Source: a bacterium (GTDB lineage Bacteria > SAR324 > XYD2-FULL-50-16). Taken from it: a stretch of DNA of 64,000 bases. The stretch is taken from contig JAHJTV010000008.1 of NCBI GenBank assembly GCA_018829445.1, positions 1-64,000 on the forward strand, given 5' to 3'. The notes beneath the pieces were generated by a model, which saw nothing but the letters and a program-made list of their open reading frames with translations, was not told where the DNA came from and did no database searches. Positions 1 through 8,882 of this stretch are shown here, one piece after another. Each line of letters begins with the position of its first letter. Positions within the stretch are counted from its first letter, which is position 1. The position numbers and the translations under genes are program-made.

Positions 1-837
1 AAGGGTGTAATTAACTTTCTCCTGAATGATCTGCTGGATGAAGACAGCCGGTTCAAAAGGGTGATGAAGGACTACCTTGCCGCCGTGTACTATCCATGGG
101 ATAAATACCGTACCGACTGAAGCCATGTTTACAAGAGGTCCTGCAGTCAGGAAAGTATCACCAGCCTTAAGACCTGTGGCATCCTGGAGTGCGGCCATTC
201 CAATCCAATTGTTGTGACTCAGGGCGCATCCTTTTGGTTTGGCTTCGGTTCCGGAGGTCCAGCAGATGGTGAAGATTTCGTTGGCGTCCATTGCAATGCT
301 ATCCAATTTACCGCTAACCGGTCCTTTGGACATTTTTCTGATCTCTTCCAGTTTCAGGATATGCTTTAAGGTTGGATTACTCTTTTGCAGTTCCTTAGCC
401 AATTGCATATGGTTGAATTTGTTGAATTCGTCCAAGGTAATAAAAACCTTGGCCTGGGTTAAGCGGGCAATATGATCAAGTTCCGCCTTTCTCCAGAGAA
501 CCGGGGAAGGAGTGATAATGGCTCCGGTTCGGGCGATGGCAAAGTAGAGCATTGCCAATTCCCAGGAATTCGGGAGTTGAACCATTACAATATCGTCCTT
601 CCCGATACCCAAATCCAACAAGGCCTCAGCAGTCGCGTCAATGGCACGATCAAACTCCTTATACGTTAATCGTTCAGGATCAAACCCATTTAAAGCCTTC
701 CTGTTGGGCGGGTCGACAAAACATTCCCGGTCAGGATTGGCCTTCACATGTCCTTTAAGATAACTGATCAGGGTTTTATCACCGTAAATTCCCATATCAG
801 TGTACTTTTTAATGTTCTCAGATGTTGCTAAAATCAT
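1..837 (-). CDS. AMP-dependent acyl-CoA synthetase/ligase, C-terminus beyond the window
   Basis: This is an adenylate-forming (ANL superfamily) ligase that should activate a carboxylic acid to its acyl-AMP and then to the CoA thioester in the cytoplasm. The 279 visible residues are the N-terminal part. They include the phosphate-binding loop TSGTEAKPKG, with Ala in place of the usual Thr or Gly, and the substrate-pocket helix around LTAGPLVNMA. The C-terminal lid and catalytic lysine lie beyond position 1. The ATG at 835-837 follows a strong GGAGGAGAG ribosome site. A sigma-54 promoter lies about 150 bp upstream, and a sigma-54 activator is the next gene on the same strand. Substrate cannot be read from the fragment; medium- or long-chain fatty acids or carnitine-type acids are possible. 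The family call is secure. Confidence 0.9.
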   Translation of the reverse strand, partial: MILATSENIKKYTDMGIYGDKTLISYLKGHVKANPDRECFVDPPNRKALNGFDPERLTYKEFDRAIDATAEALLDLGIGKDDIVMVQLPNSWELAMLYFAIARTGAIITPSPVLWRKAELDHIARLTQAKVFITLDEFNKFNHMQLAKELQKSNPTLKHILKLEEIRKMSKGPVSGKLDSIAMDANEIFTICWTSGTEAKPKGCALSHNNWIGMAALQDATGLKAGDTFLTAGPLVNMASVGTVFIPWIVHGGKVVLHHPFEPAVFIQQIIQEKVNYTL

Positions 838-988
838 AGGGTCTCTCCTCCAGATAGAGTTGGTTTGTCAGGGTCGAATCGAGCTTGGATTGATGATACT
901 AACAAGGCTTGATTTTGCTATTATCTATCGAGATTCATGATAAAGCGGCAAAATGCACACTTGTTGTTGCATACATCAATTCAGTAAT

Positions 989-1004
989 CGCAAGTGACGT
1001 GCCA
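989..1004 (-). promoter_or_regulatory. Sigma-54 (-24/-12) promoter for the acyl-CoA synthetase
   Basis: On the minus strand the sequence TGGCACGTCACTTGCG matches the RpoN consensus TGGCACG-N4-TTGCW at every position but the last, with the required 10-bp GG-to-GC spacing. The predicted start of transcription is near 977, about 140 bp before the acyl-CoA synthetase ATG. The site lies between this gene and an upstream gene for a sigma-54 activator. Confidence 0.85.
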
Positions 1005-1071
1005 ATTTGATCATTTTCGGCAAGGACAGAACTAGTGGAAGTCTAGCGGCGCAATGTGTCTTTAGGAAAAG

Positions 1072-1128
1072 TGTCCGGGAATCCGGATTATGACCTGTTT
1101 ACAGTACAGGTGTCCTGAATGCAGGACA
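1072..1128. promoter_or_regulatory. Pair of dyad-symmetric activator sites (candidate UAS)
   Basis: A perfect dyad, TGTCCTGAATGCAGGACA (1111-1128), and a second site, TGTCCGGGAATCCGGATT (1072-1089), share the form TGTCC-N8-GGA. They begin 39 bp apart. They lie about 70-125 bp upstream of the sigma-54 promoter, the usual place for enhancer-binding-protein sites. Between them, 1094-1110 forms a weaker inverted repeat (CCTGT...ACAGG). No T-tract follows on either strand, so a terminator is unlikely. Binding by the adjacent activator is inferred. Confidence 0.65.
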
Positions 1129-1147
1129 ACTCAACCCGATCTCAGGG

Positions 1148-3256
1148 TCACTCAAATTGTTTAAGCTTGGCAAGTTTTTCGTAGAACCATGATCGGCTAA
1201 TCCCAAGCTGACGGGCTGCTGCTGCCTTATTTCCCTTGGATTGCTCCAGGGCCGTTAAGATTTCCTGTTTTTCCAGTTTTTCCCGACTTTCCACCAGACG
1301 GCTTTTGTTTGAGGTAAATTGAAGGATGGGTGATGGCTGCGGACTGTGCTCCTTCAAATACAAAGGCAGATCGTCATTTTCTATGCGGGTTCCCCTGGCA
1401 AAATTGATTGCTCTTTCGATGACATTTTCCAGTTCCCGCACATTGCCCGGCCAGGAATGATGTTCCAGAATCTTTCGGGCATCATGAGAAAGCTCCGAGA
1501 TATTTGTGCCAAATATGCGATTGTATTTTTCCAGGAAATAGTGAACCAACAGCTTGATGTCATTTCGTCGTTCTCTTAGTGGCATCAGGTGAAAATTGAT
1601 GACATTGAGTCGATAAAACAGATCGGAGCGAAACCGTCCCTCTTCAACCAGTTTTTCAAGATCTTGATTGGTTGCTGTTATGATTCTGATGTTCACCTGG
1701 ATTGTTTTGTTGGAGCCCACCGGTTCAAAAGACTTATCCTGCAAAACCCGCAGGAGTTTGCCTTGCAGACTTAAGGACATATCTCCGATTTCATCAAGGA
1801 AAAGGGTGCCACCCTGGGCTGATAGTATCTTCCCGGTTCTACCTTTTTTAGAAGCTCCACTAAAGGCCCCGGGAGCATAACCAAAAAATTCGGATTCCAG
1901 CAGGTTTTCGGGGATGGCAGCGCAGTTTACTTTCACCATGGGACCTTTAGCCTGCATGCTGGTTGAATGGATGGCCTGGGCTATCAGTTCTTTTCCGGTT
2001 CCACTTTCCCCGGTAATCAGTATATTGGATGATCCCCGTGCCACCAACTGACACTCCTCCTTTATCTTTTCAAATGAAGGGTCTGCAGTTACGATCTGGT
2101 CGAAACCAATGGTATCTCGGCTTTTCTCTTTGGAGCGATTACGATAGTAAGCCAGCTGCTGATCGCTATTCTCCAGTTTTTCAGCCAGGTCTTTTACTTC
2201 TTCCAGATGCTGAAACAGGATTTTCAAAACCGCACCAATAACGATTCCTTTTCTCATAACCGGCAGGATTGAGATGACATAGGGTGTTCCGGAGATGAAT
2301 TGCAGCTGGTTGATTTCCGGAAGGCCCGTTTTGATAACCTCCAGAATCCGGGCATTTTTGATAACCTGATCCACGGGTTTTCCCATCATCGCCTGTTCAT
2401 CCATGCGAAAGAACTTGACAGCCGGCTGGTTTATCATGGAGATGCAACATTTGTCGTCAACAACAATGATACCGTCATAGGCGATATCCATCACGGATTT
2501 CAGGGTGCCATAAAGTTTGGTGACACTTTCCAGTTCGGAAATTTTCTTGATCAGATCCGTTAAATCCTGGAAGACGATGACGCCGCCGGTTATAGTGTTC
2601 TCGCTTATGATGGGAGTGATGTTCAAAATGAGGCTGAGGTTTTCCCTCCAGTATTCAACTCCTATTCTCGACGTCCCAATAATAAGAACCCGGTCCAGGA
2701 ATAACCCCGGAAGGACATGATCAATCGGTGTTCCAATGCTATCATCTTCAGTTGTTTTAAGGATGGTTTCGGCTGCCCGGTTAATGCTGGTGATGTTTCG
2801 ATTGGCATCTATAGTAATCAACCCGTTATGCATGGTTTGCAGAATAGCATTTAACTGAGTACTGAGAAACGCCTCCTTATCCAGCATGGCAGAGATCCAG
2901 GAAGCCTTTGTTAATACCCCAACCACTCGCTCATCAGCATCAACAACAATTGCAGACCCCGAGGTCGCAGATTTGACAAGATTGAACATTTCATCATAAG
3001 TCTCATCTTGAGACACGGTAACCACATTCCGTTTCAGTAGATCCAGAGCCGGTGTTGATAAGGGTTTCCCGGCAGAGATGGCGTCCAGCAAACTGGCTTT
3101 GGTGACAACACCGATCAGCTTGTTTTCAGAATCCAGCACGGGAAGGTCATCAATCCTGGTTTTTCTCATAATACCTGCGGTATGTTGCAGGGTATCATTC
3201 AGCCTGATCGCCTGGAACGATCGGGTCATCAACTGTTTGATCTTGATTGGTTTCAT
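1148..3256 (-). CDS. Sigma-54-dependent transcriptional activator with CBS pair and two PAS domains
   Basis: This 702-residue enhancer-binding protein would use ATP hydrolysis to open sigma-54 promoters. Two CBS motifs (about residues 1-115) form a Bateman module that typically binds adenine nucleotides. PAS domains follow at about 125-230 and 245-350. The AAA+ domain has Walker A GESGTGKE, the sigma-54-contacting loop GAFSGA (GAFTGA variant), and Walker B LFLDEIGD. The C-terminus is a Fis-type helix-turn-helix ending in RSWFYEKLAKLK. There is no receiver domain, so control should come from ligands at the CBS or PAS modules. It is the nearest activator to the sigma-54 promoter of the acyl-CoA synthetase. 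The ATG at 3254-3256 has no obvious ribosome site, so the exact start is uncertain. Confidence 0.93.
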   Translation of the reverse strand: MKPIKIKQLMTRSFQAIRLNDTLQHTAGIMRKTRIDDLPVLDSENKLIGVVTKASLLDAISAGKPLSTPALDLLKRNVVTVSQDETYDEMFNLVKSATSGSAIVVDADERVVGVLTKASWISAMLDKEAFLSTQLNAILQTMHNGLITIDANRNITSINRAAETILKTTEDDSIGTPIDHVLPGLFLDRVLIIGTSRIGVEYWRENLSLILNITPIISENTITGGVIVFQDLTDLIKKISELESVTKLYGTLKSVMDIAYDGIIVVDDKCCISMINQPAVKFFRMDEQAMMGKPVDQVIKNARILEVIKTGLPEINQLQFISGTPYVISILPVMRKGIVIGAVLKILFQHLEEVKDLAEKLENSDQQLAYYRNRSKEKSRDTIGFDQIVTADPSFEKIKEECQLVARGSSNILITGESGTGKELIAQAIHSTSMQAKGPMVKVNCAAIPENLLESEFFGYAPGAFSGASKKGRTGKILSAQGGTLFLDEIGDMSLSLQGKLLRVLQDKSFEPVGSNKTIQVNIRIITATNQDLEKLVEEGRFRSDLFYRLNVINFHLMPLRERRNDIKLLVHYFLEKYNRIFGTNISELSHDARKILEHHSWPGNVRELENVIERAINFARGTRIENDDLPLYLKEHSPQPSPILQFTSNKSRLVESREKLEKQEILTALEQSKGNKAAAARQLGISRSWFYEKLAKLKQFE

Positions 3257-3652
3257 GGAAGCGTATTAATTGACCCAGGCTTAGCCTGGGATGTGGTTGA
3301 TGTTATCCTCAAGTTTTGCATCCTTGTTTTTTTCTTTAAATTCTCTTGTAGCGTTATGAGGTTTTTAAAACTCAAGGTAACGTCAAAAAACTTTCCATAG
3401 CCTCCGCCAGTCTGCCTATTTTGGGCTTTTTATCTTCTAACCTCTACCATAGGATATCTGCTGTGTAAACCGGGATCATCCAATTAAAAACGTTTCTTTC
3501 CTTATGATTGGTTGAGTTCAAGTACACCTTCCAATATTGTGATTAAACAGAATAATAGAACCTGTCACATTGTACCAATTTTGCTGATTTTAGCCTTTCC
3601 TCCCTATAGATTATTTCTATCAGAACAACCCAATTGTATTTGTAAAATCTAT

Positions 3653-3681
3653 TTGACCTCAGCTCATTCCAACCGTACGAT
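3653..3681 (+). promoter_or_regulatory. Candidate sigma-70 promoter of the phosphatase/ABC operon
   Basis: TTGACC and TACGAT are separated by exactly 17 bp and lie about 60 bp upstream of the PP2C-type gene. The -35 box has one mismatch to consensus and the -10 box two. The rest of the 3257-3741 gap is AT-rich, and I see no gene in it. Confidence 0.45.
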
Positions 3682-3741
3682 AAAAAGTCGAACCCGATAT
3701 TTGAAAGATGACGTTTAATACGTTTTGCAACATCAAAGCAT

Positions 3742-4548
3742 ATGCAGATCAATTCAATTTTTGAAAAGGGAACTGGAGCCATCAACGAAGATTTCTATTG
3801 TATTAGCGGAAATCTGTTTGGCGTATTTGACGGCGCCACAAGTCTTACGGATACGGTTTATGAAGATGGTGTTACCGGTGGCTTTTTGGCTTCAAATATT
3901 GCTGGTAAAACCTTTGCTAACAACAATGCTTCTCTGGCAAGTCTTGCGGAAAAAGCAAACCAAGCTATAGCTGATGCGATGGCTGAAAGAGAAGTAAATC
4001 TATACCAGAGAGAGAACATCTGGTGTACCAGTGCAGCTGTTGTCCGTGTTCACAAAGAGCTCTTCGAGTGGGTGCAAACCGGAGATTGTCTAATCCTGGT
4101 AATCTTCGAGGATGGCACTCACGAGGTTTTGATCAAAGGGTTTGATCATGATCTTGAGACGTTTCAACTCTGGAAAAAATTTGCTGACACATCGCACAAC
4201 CCCATCATGTCTGAAATGGCAGAGCAGATAAAAAGGGTGAGATCACAAATGAATGTGACTTATGGAGTGTTGAATGGCGAACAGTGTGCATTGGATTTTT
4301 TAAATCATGGGGGAAAAAGCCTGCAGGGTATAAAAAACATTTTATTGTTTACCGACGGACTTTTTATTCCCCATCGTGATCCCAAAGAAAAAGAAGATTT
4401 TAAATTATTTGCACAGCTTTTTCGCAAAGGGGGACTGGCGAATGTTAAAAACTATATCAGAGAAGTTGAAGAAACCGATGGAGAGTGCCGGATTTATCCG
4501 CGCTTTAAAGTACATGATGACATTGCGGCAATCGCTTTAACTTTTTAA
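3742..4548 (+). CDS. PP2C-family protein phosphatase
   Basis: This 268-residue protein is a soluble PPM/PP2C-type metal-dependent phosphatase, with no signal peptide or membrane segment. The family's metal-binding aspartates are recognisable in NEDFYCI, VFDGAT, TGDCL, FTDGLF and the C-terminal HDDIAAIAL. It opens an operon whose next three genes encode a binding-protein-dependent ABC transporter; the gap to the binding protein is 26 bp. Such enzymes usually remove phosphate from phosphoserine or phosphothreonine. A role in controlling the transporter, or in acting on an imported phosphorylated compound, is inferred from position alone. No clear ribosome site precedes the ATG. Confidence 0.8.
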   Translation: MQINSIFEKGTGAINEDFYCISGNLFGVFDGATSLTDTVYEDGVTGGFLASNIAGKTFANNNASLASLAEKANQAIADAMAEREVNLYQRENIWCTSAAVVRVHKELFEWVQTGDCLILVIFEDGTHEVLIKGFDHDLETFQLWKKFADTSHNPIMSEMAEQIKRVRSQMNVTYGVLNGEQCALDFLNHGGKSLQGIKNILLFTDGLFIPHRDPKEKEDFKLFAQLFRKGGLANVKNYIREVEETDGECRIYPRFKVHDDIAAIALTF

Positions 4549-4574
4549 CTAAATAGCTTCAGGAGATAAAAAAG

Positions 4575-5618
4575 ATGTTTAAATCTAAAACTGGTTTAAT
4601 ACTAATCGCATTATGCGTCATCGTTTTGATAGGTTTTGGCGTTTCAAAGATTACAAATCAGGAAGAGGAAAAAAGGGTTGTTGTCTATTCAACCCACGGT
4701 GAAACGATGTTGGCACTGGTTGCCGATGAGTTTGAAAAGGAAACTGGCATTAAGGTGGACTACATTAATCTTAAAGGTGAGCTTGCTGATAGAGTACGTG
4801 CCGAAAAAGCAAACCCCCAATCGGATGTGATGTATGGAGCCCCATCATCAGTATTTATAGAGTTAAAATCAGAAGATCTGTTTGCCCCCTATTTCACTTC
4901 CTGGGCGGATAGCATTAACCCGTTGTTTAAAGATGCCGAGGGGTATTGGATAGGGACGATTCAAACCCCGGTCGTACTGTTTTATAATCGTGATATGATT
5001 CCAAAAGATGAAGCACCAACCGATTGGTCAGACCTTGCAGATCCAAAATATCAAGACATGCTCGTCTTTAGAAACGCACTTTCTTCCTCTGCCAGGGCTA
5101 CCTATTCATCATTGTTGCAGCAATATGAAAAGAAGGGTGAGCTGGAAAAGGGATGGCACTTTTTAAAAGCGGTTGATGCCAACACCAAAAGATACTTTGG
5201 TAGTGGTTCATTACAGTTTCAATCGATTGGACGAAAAGAAGCCGCCATTAGTTTCAGCGTCCTGAGTTCAATTGTTGATAACATTAACAAAAATGGACTG
5301 CCCTTGGAGATCATCAACGCAAAAAGCGGATCTCCCGTTATTACTGATGGCATTGCTTTGATTAAAGGTGCCAGGCACCCAAAAGCTGCAAAAGCATTCA
5401 TCGATTTTGCCGGAAGTGTAAGGATTCAATCCTTACTGGCTAATGAATTCAGTCGTCTCCCAACCCACCCTGAGGCAATAGCAAAATCTCCCAAGTGGAT
5501 GAGTGAGATAGAATTCAACATTATGGATGTGGATTGGGGGGCTTTATCAAAAAGTCAGTCGGGTTGGATGCAGAAATGGGATTCTGAGGTTAAGGATTCC
5601 GGTAAGGATAATAAGTAG
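4575..5618 (+). CDS. ABC transporter periplasmic binding protein, Fe3+/aminoethylphosphonate-type family
   Basis: This 347-residue protein has an N-terminal hydrophobic signal or anchor (about residues 6-25, no lipobox cysteine). It then shows the FbpA/PotD-like fold, starting VVVYSTHGETM and including FYNRDMIPKDEAPTDWSDLADPKY. Family members bind ferric iron, 2-aminoethylphosphonate, hexose phosphates or similar small anions, and the ligand is not evident here. Iron-binding relatives carry paired tyrosines near the C-terminal lobe, which I do not see, so an organic phosphate or phosphonate ligand is plausible but unproven. AGGAGA is a good ribosome site. The gene is followed closely by the cognate ATPase. 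Confidence 0.85.
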   Translation: MFKSKTGLILIALCVIVLIGFGVSKITNQEEEKRVVVYSTHGETMLALVADEFEKETGIKVDYINLKGELADRVRAEKANPQSDVMYGAPSSVFIELKSEDLFAPYFTSWADSINPLFKDAEGYWIGTIQTPVVLFYNRDMIPKDEAPTDWSDLADPKYQDMLVFRNALSSSARATYSSLLQQYEKKGELEKGWHFLKAVDANTKRYFGSGSLQFQSIGRKEAAISFSVLSSIVDNINKNGLPLEIINAKSGSPVITDGIALIKGARHPKAAKAFIDFAGSVRIQSLLANEFSRLPTHPEAIAKSPKWMSEIEFNIMDVDWGALSKSQSGWMQKWDSEVKDSGKDNK

Positions 5619-5621
5619 CGT

Positions 5622-6674
5622 ATGAATCAAAATGCGGGAACAGTTGTTTTAAAAGAGGTGGGAAAAAGCTTCCAAGGTAAAATGGCTTGTTCAGATATCA
5701 ACCTGTCTATAAGGGAGGGTGAGTTTTTTACCTTCCTGGGACCATCCGGTTGCGGCAAAACAACATTATTGCGTCTGATAGCAGGGTTCATTAAACCGGA
5801 TAAAGGAAAGATCTTTTTGAATCAAAAGGACATTACACACCTGGAACCGGAAAACCGAAACGTGGGTATGGTCTTTCAGAATTATGCCTTGTTCCCGTTT
5901 TTGAATGTCTATGAGAATATTGCTTACGGATTAAAAATCCAAAAACATCCTCAAACAAAAATTAAAACAAAAGTCGTGCAAGTCATCGACATGATTGGAT
6001 TAAATGGATTCGAAAAGAGGAATGTATCATCCTTGTCCGGAGGAGAGCAGCAACGGGTTGCATTGGCAAGATCGTTAGTGGTTGAGCCTAAGGTCTTGCT
6101 TCTTGATGAACCTCTATCCAATCTTGACGCACGACTTCGCGATAAAATGAGATTTGAAATCAAATCACTTCAGAAAGAATTAGGTATTACGACGTTGTTT
6201 GTCACCCACGATCAGACCGAAGCGCTGACCATGTCCGACAGAGTTGCTGTGTTTAATCAGGGTCAATGTGTACAGGTGGGGACAGCGGAGGAGATTTATG
6301 CCAATCCGAAAAACGCTTTTGTGGCTGGTTTTATTGGGGACACCAACCTTTTTGAAGTGAAGATCAAAAATAAAACGGCAATCATATCTGAAGACCTCAC
6401 ACTATTGCTTGATAATCAAAATCAGGGAAAATATATCTCTATTCGACCACAAGACATAACGATCACAAAAACTGATGAAAACAGCTCAAGGTCGCTAGAA
6501 GGAAGAATCGAAGAGGTTATTTTTAATGGAATCTGGATGGATTATTTGGTGAAGGTAAAAGGGAGTGATTTCCGTGTCTCGGTCACTAACACGTTTTTGC
6601 ATTCTCCAAAACTTCAGGTGAACGATTCGGTCTATCTGTCGATTGATAGCAGGTGTATTAAAGTTATCGATTAA
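5622..6674 (+). CDS. ABC transporter ATPase, Fe3+/polyamine/phosphonate import type
   Basis: This 350-residue nucleotide-binding subunit has Walker A GPSGCGKTT, a Q-loop in MVFQNYALFP, signature LSGGEQQRVALARSL, Walker B VLLLDEPLSNLDA and switch histidine VTHDQTEAL. Residues after about 240 form a TOBE-type regulatory domain typical of the PotA/FbpC group. It starts 3 bp after the binding-protein stop codon and ends 10 bp before the permease ATG, so co-translation is likely. It would power import of the ligand held by the upstream binding protein. Confidence 0.93.
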   Translation: MNQNAGTVVLKEVGKSFQGKMACSDINLSIREGEFFTFLGPSGCGKTTLLRLIAGFIKPDKGKIFLNQKDITHLEPENRNVGMVFQNYALFPFLNVYENIAYGLKIQKHPQTKIKTKVVQVIDMIGLNGFEKRNVSSLSGGEQQRVALARSLVVEPKVLLLDEPLSNLDARLRDKMRFEIKSLQKELGITTLFVTHDQTEALTMSDRVAVFNQGQCVQVGTAEEIYANPKNAFVAGFIGDTNLFEVKIKNKTAIISEDLTLLLDNQNQGKYISIRPQDITITKTDENSSRSLEGRIEEVIFNGIWMDYLVKVKGSDFRVSVTNTFLHSPKLQVNDSVYLSIDSRCIKVID

Positions 6675-6684
6675 AACGAAGCCG

Positions 6685-8370
6685 ATGAAACATATCCAAT
6701 TAAAAAAAGAGATCCTGCTCGGATTTGTCGGCGTTCTACTACTACTCTGGTTTTTGGTTGGTAACATCTTATACCCGGCCTTAAAAACTTTCCAGTTGAG
6801 TTTAACCGAACAAGGTTCTTTCTCCCTCATTCACTACATAAACATCCTCACGAAAGATACATCCGTAACCGTTATTAAAAATTCCATTGGCATAGGCTTA
6901 CTAACGGTTATAGTCTGCGGCTTGGTTGGGACGACTCTGGCCTTTTTTGTTCACTATTTTGATTTCCCCTTCAAAAGCACGATCGATAAATTGCTTTTGT
7001 TACCCATCATGCTGCCGGGAATTATCATCGTTTTTTCGTTTGTGCAGCTCTATGGAGAGAGTGGTCTGATCACAAAATCACTGGAATGGATTTTTGGGTT
7101 AGAAGAAACTCCCTATCACTTCTCCGGATTGACCGGAATACTGTTTGTCCATGCTTATACCCAATATGTCTATTTTTATATTAGTGTCTCCATTGCCATT
7201 AAACATATTGACTACTCAACCATTGAATGCGCCAGAAACCTGGGTGCCTCTAAATCAAAGATCTTCACTTCTGTACTTTTTCCCTTTCTGGCACCTGCAC
7301 TCATTGCTTCAAGTGTGATGACGTTTATGTCGGGAATTGGTTCCTTCACAGCCCCCAGCATCATTGGTGGCCGGTATAAGGTACTAACGACACAAATCCT
7401 TCTGTCCAAAGCCAACAATTTTATGCATGTTGCGGCTACTCAAGTGGTGATTCTTGTTTGTATATCGCTGTTTTTCTTTGCAATTTTGTCTGTTTATGAA
7501 AAAAAAGCGTTTTTTATTCCCTCTGTCAATAGAGTCCCCATTGAACCTGTGAAAATTGAAAAGAGGGTTCCAAAGATCTTTATGGCCATGATTGGTAGCC
7601 TCTTGATCCTTTTGGTACTATTACCCGTTTTTACTATTATACTACTTTCATTCGTGAAATCGGGATCGTGGATGGTGAATGTTTTTCCACAGGAATTCAC
7701 GCTGGAAAATTATATCGACATTGCCACACGATCCAGGACTTTTTCGCCCTTCTTGGATAGTGTTTACATGTCGTTGCTTGCAGCCGTTTTATCCGTAGTT
7801 ATAGCAGTTCCCTCTTCATACATCATTGTAAAAACAAAATCGAAGATGAAGTGGATCATCGGCACACTGGTCATGCTTCCCTGGACAATGCCAGCCAGCG
7901 CTATCGCGATCAACCTAATCAATGCCTATAATGAGCCGAATTTCTTCTCTTTTAATGCCGTACTCGTGGGCACCTATCTGTTACTCCCCCTGGGTTATTT
8001 TATTAAGACGATCCCCATTTTTGTAAAAACGACCAACCTCTCTTTTCAGAATTTAAATGAGTCCTATCTCGAAGCCTCAAAAAGCTTGGGAGCATCTCAA
8101 ATGCAAACGTTTCAGAGAATTACCTTGTCGATCATATCCCCTGGGGTATTAGCCGGAGTTCTATTGGTTTTTGTCAGAAGTATTGGTGAGTACAACCTGT
8201 CTGCGTTTTTGTATACACCTACCAACAGACCGATATCAATTGCCATGGTCAATGCTATTTTTGAGTATAATATCGGTCTGGCTATGGCTTATGGAACGTT
8301 GTTAATCACATTGACGGCGGTTCTGAGTCTTTTTATCAGTAAACTGTCCGGGAAGGGCAGCAAACCTTGA
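6685..8370 (+). CDS. ABC transporter permease, two fused membrane domains
   Basis: This 561-residue protein contains two consecutive BPD_transp_1 permease units, each with about six membrane helices. The EAA-loop signatures are near ECARNLGASKSKIF and EASKSLGASQMQTF. Fusion of both permeases in one chain is usual for FbpB-like ferric and related importers. I chose the ATG at 6685 because it sits just after the ATPase stop and directly precedes the first hydrophobic helix. An in-frame TTG at 6643 inside the ATPase gene would add 14 residues. The last 69 bp overlap a convergent ORF. Confidence 0.9.
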   Translation: MKHIQLKKEILLGFVGVLLLLWFLVGNILYPALKTFQLSLTEQGSFSLIHYINILTKDTSVTVIKNSIGIGLLTVIVCGLVGTTLAFFVHYFDFPFKSTIDKLLLLPIMLPGIIIVFSFVQLYGESGLITKSLEWIFGLEETPYHFSGLTGILFVHAYTQYVYFYISVSIAIKHIDYSTIECARNLGASKSKIFTSVLFPFLAPALIASSVMTFMSGIGSFTAPSIIGGRYKVLTTQILLSKANNFMHVAATQVVILVCISLFFFAILSVYEKKAFFIPSVNRVPIEPVKIEKRVPKIFMAMIGSLLILLVLLPVFTIILLSFVKSGSWMVNVFPQEFTLENYIDIATRSRTFSPFLDSVYMSLLAAVLSVVIAVPSSYIIVKTKSKMKWIIGTLVMLPWTMPASAIAINLINAYNEPNFFSFNAVLVGTYLLLPLGYFIKTIPIFVKTTNLSFQNLNESYLEASKSLGASQMQTFQRITLSIISPGVLAGVLLVFVRSIGEYNLSAFLYTPTNRPISIAMVNAIFEYNIGLAMAYGTLLITLTAVLSLFISKLSGKGSKP

Positions 8371-8631
8371 TAGGTGGGTGTACTGGATGCTTTTTTCAAG
8401 ATGCAACAAAGTTACTGCCTGTTCATTTGGCTTGCTTCGACCTTGCTCTCGGTTTTTAAGCGTTCGACAGGAAATATGCAGATATCTGGCAAATACTTGC
8501 CTGGACATTTTGTAAGGTGGTCTGATTGATTTGATTTCTTCAGTCGCCATTACCAACTCCGCCGGAATATCCACTTTATGGTTTTTTAGTGCTAATTTGC
8601 CCTGATTATTACAGACAGGGCTGACGACCAT
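8302..8631 (-). CDS. XRE-type helix-turn-helix protein, antitoxin-like, possibly a remnant
   Basis: The 109-residue reading frame contains a helix-turn-helix of the HigA/NadS type, MSRQVFARYLHISCRTLKN, followed by EQGRSKPNEQA. That arrangement is typical of antitoxins and small repressors. It overlaps the 3' end of the permease gene by 69 bp in convergent orientation. No ribosome site precedes the first ATG, and no toxin-like gene is recognisable upstream in 8632-8882. A starred pair of inverted motifs (ATAATGT...ACATTAT, about 8679-8701) lies upstream and could be an old operator. The gene may be decayed or a lone regulator. I see no other gene in 8371-8882. Confidence 0.4.
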   Translation of the reverse strand: MVVSPVCNNQGKLALKNHKVDIPAELVMATEEIKSIRPPYKMSRQVFARYLHISCRTLKNREQGRSKPNEQAVTLLHLEKSIQYTHLSRFAALPGQFTDKKTQNRRQCD

Positions 8632-8882
8632 TCAGCAAATAAATCACGTTTGTTTATTTCGCCATGCTTCTATACCCATAATGTTTCAGCCGGACATTAT
8701 AAAGTGGTTTTAAAGTCACTATAAAATTAAAGGACGCTCATGCAATAATTTTGAGATTTTAATATCAGACCGGCTTCACCAGCCGCAGTATTGATTGTGA
8801 TTAAACCGAGTAGTACCGGGATATGAGACGCGAAACTTGCAGTGTCGCACCATCCTGCGGCATTTTATTTTGTCAGCTGATT

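Noticed and set aside
1111..1128. Terminator after the sigma-54 activator gene
   Set aside because: No T-tract follows the dyad on either strand; its position suits an activator site better.
8302..8882. Complete toxin-antitoxin pair
   Set aside because: Only an antitoxin-like helix-turn-helix is visible; upstream sequence encodes no recognisable toxin.
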